Positions 6,873-7,817 of a DNA stretch of 7,817 nucleotides are shown piece after piece. Below the pieces are notes generated by a model. The model was not told the origin of the DNA. It saw nothing but the letters and a program-made list of their open reading frames with translations, and searched no databases. The translations under genes were made by a program, and so were the position numbers. The stretch spans positions 1-7,817 of the forward strand of contig CANHUW010000075.1 in the NCBI GenBank assembly GCA_947463975.1, given 5' to 3'. The DNA comes from Bacteroidota bacterium (lineage in GTDB: Bacteria > Bacteroidota > Bacteroidia > Chitinophagales > Chitinophagaceae). Position 1 is the first letter of the stretch, and every line of letters starts with the position of its first letter.

Positions 6873-6889
6873 AAACTAAAATTATATTA

Positions 6890-6897
6890 CAAAGGTA
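6890..6897 (-). promoter_or_regulatory. Bacteroidota-type -7 promoter element for the small membrane protein
   Basis: The minus strand reads TACCTTTG here, a full match to TAnnTTTG, the -7 element used by the primary sigma factor of Bacteroidota. It ends 17 bases before the ATG at 6872, which would give a leader of about 10-12 bases. A matching -33 TTTG at normal spacing is not seen; it would fall inside the end of the FG-GAP gene. This element supports separate transcription of the small gene despite its position 29 bases behind the FG-GAP gene. Confidence 0.55.
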
Positions 6898-6901
6898 CGA
6901 T

Positions 6902-7817
6902 TTATTTAATTAAAGGTTTAATACTAGTCGCATATGGGTCAAATTGGTAATAGTCTGTTTCGATAAATTTGTTACCCGTTCTAATAAATACAGACTTAAT
7001 CATAATTGTTGCATTGCCGTCTCTTTTCAATCCACCTGCGTCGTCTGTTAAACTTATATCTTTTTTTCCGTCTCCATTAAAATCGTAATATATAAGATAT
7101 TTCTTCCAATTACCTTTTCTTGTACTATTGATACTATACTCAAATATTGTTCTATCAATTACAAAACTTCCATCCTTTTGTTGCATATATACCAATATAT
7201 CCCAAGGTGCCCAGTTATAATTTTTAGTGGCATCATTTTGAGAAGTAATAGAGATAATATCTAAAAGACCATCTCCATTTAAGTCATCTGTAAGACAATC
7301 TTGAATAGTTGTTGAGATGTTGTCATTCTCGTAATTGAATGGAAGTTTAATAATACCATTATTATTAAATCTTCCCTTTCCTTGATTAATGATAATTCTT
7401 TGTTGTTGGGATTTTCCACCTTCATTTTTACTATTACGTGTCTCTCCAGTACCAATTAAGATATCATTTTTTCCGTCTTTATTGATGTCCATAATTCTTG
7501 CAGTATAAGCACTTCCTGCAACTCCTTCTACCTTATCCCCAAATCCATTGTTAGCCCTACTTCCAAAGTTGGTGATATCTCCAACAAATGTTACGTGTCC
7601 CTCTTGCTTAAAGAATGGAAAATCTTTGATGCCCCAATATATATAAGCAAATTGATTAGAAACTAAAACCAAATCAGGTATTCCATCTTCATTTACATCC
7701 CCAACATCTCCATGTTCTTTTTTCCACACTGGAATTTCTTTTTCACTTGTTTGAATTTCCTTTAAATCATACCCACCTTTACCATCACTTAAAACAATTC
7801 TAATTGGTTCATCAGGA
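6902..7817 (-). CDS. FG-GAP/VCBS-repeat beta-propeller protein, C-terminal part (5' end beyond window)
   Basis: The minus-strand frame is open from the window edge at 7817 to the TAA at 6902-6904, giving 304 visible residues. The N-terminus, including any signal peptide, lies outside. A GTG at 7727-7729 could look like a start, but coding sequence continues through it (about 29 more residues, including PDEPIRIVLSDGKGGYDL), so it is internal. Four calcium-binding loops of the pattern D-x-N-x-D-G-x-x-D are present: DVNEDGIPD, DINKDGKND, DLNGDGLLD and DFNGDGKKD, spaced 67-70 residues apart. This is the signature of an integrin-type FG-GAP/VCBS propeller, normally secreted or surface-exposed, used for adhesion or binding and sometimes next to enzymes. 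The visible end (TDYYQFDPYATSIKPLIK) is not an obvious T9SS sorting domain. Ligand unknown. Confidence 0.82.
   Translation of the reverse strand, partial: PDEPIRIVLSDGKGGYDLKEIQTSEKEIPVWKKEHGDVGDVNEDGIPDLVLVSNQFAYIYWGIKDFPFFKQEGHVTFVGDITNFGSRANNGFGDKVEGVAGSAYTARIMDINKDGKNDILIGTGETRNSKNEGGKSQQQRIIINQGKGRFNNNGIIKLPFNYENDNISTTIQDCLTDDLNGDGLLDIISITSQNDATKNYNWAPWDILVYMQQKDGSFVIDRTIFEYSINSTRKGNWKKYLIYYDFNGDGKKDISLTDDAGGLKRDGNATIMIKSVFIRTGNKFIETDYYQFDPYATSIKPLIK
7058..7699 (-). repeat. Four regularly spaced calcium-loop repeats in the FG-GAP protein
   Basis: Loops lie at 7673-7699, 7463-7489, 7259-7285 and 7058-7084, with first-Asp spacings of 70, 68 and 67 residues. Each encodes D-x-N-x-D-G-x-x-D. 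The repeats are protein-level only: between the loops the sequences have diverged, so this is an old propeller and not a recent DNA duplication. Confidence 0.8.

Noticed and set aside
7727..7729. GTG as start of the FG-GAP protein
   Set aside because: The same frame stays open to the window edge with protein-like sequence, so the GTG encodes an internal Val.

Overview
The window looks like chromosomal DNA from a free-living member of the Bacteroidota. The DNA is AT-rich, and no Shine-Dalgarno sequence is visible in front of any gene. One good match to the Bacteroidota -7 promoter element (TAnnTTTG) is present. The protein set (secreted M1 peptidase, secreted esterase, sialidase-like propeller, FG-GAP/VCBS propeller, APC permease) fits that phylum. 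The Chitinophagales are my guess at order level, with low certainty. No rRNA, tRNA, CRISPR array, insertion sequence or phage gene was seen. Coding density is very high: the longest gaps are about 60 bases, and both lie between divergent genes.

Layout. (1) 3-974, minus: N-terminal part of a secreted M1 metallopeptidase, cut by the window edge inside its HExxH zinc motif. (2) 1039-4414, plus: a tight three-gene operon with gaps of 4 and 6 bases. It encodes an APC-family permease, a two-domain aldo/keto reductase fused to a RidA-like domain, and a DinB-like (DUF1569-type) four-helix protein. (3) 4395-5672, minus: a secreted beta-propeller with an Asp box (sialidase or GH43-like fold), overlapping the operon tail-to-tail by 20 bases. 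(4) 5732-6634, plus: a secreted alpha/beta hydrolase of the acetyl-esterase type, divergent from the propeller gene. A perfect 16-base palindrome lies between them. (5) 6636-6872, minus: a 78-residue two-helix membrane protein. (6) 6902-7817, minus: the C-terminal part of an FG-GAP/VCBS calcium-binding propeller, cut by the window edge.

How they may work together. The permease operon looks like an import-and-convert unit for a small amine, amino acid or carbonyl compound; its substrate cannot be read from sequence. The divergent propeller/esterase pair could act together outside the cytoplasm on an acylated glycan, under a shared operator. Both ideas are inference. The most unusual single item is the reductase-RidA fusion, whose RidA domain has Asn where catalytic RidA enzymes carry their substrate-binding Arg. 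I see no clear evidence of a wholly new defence or mobile system here.
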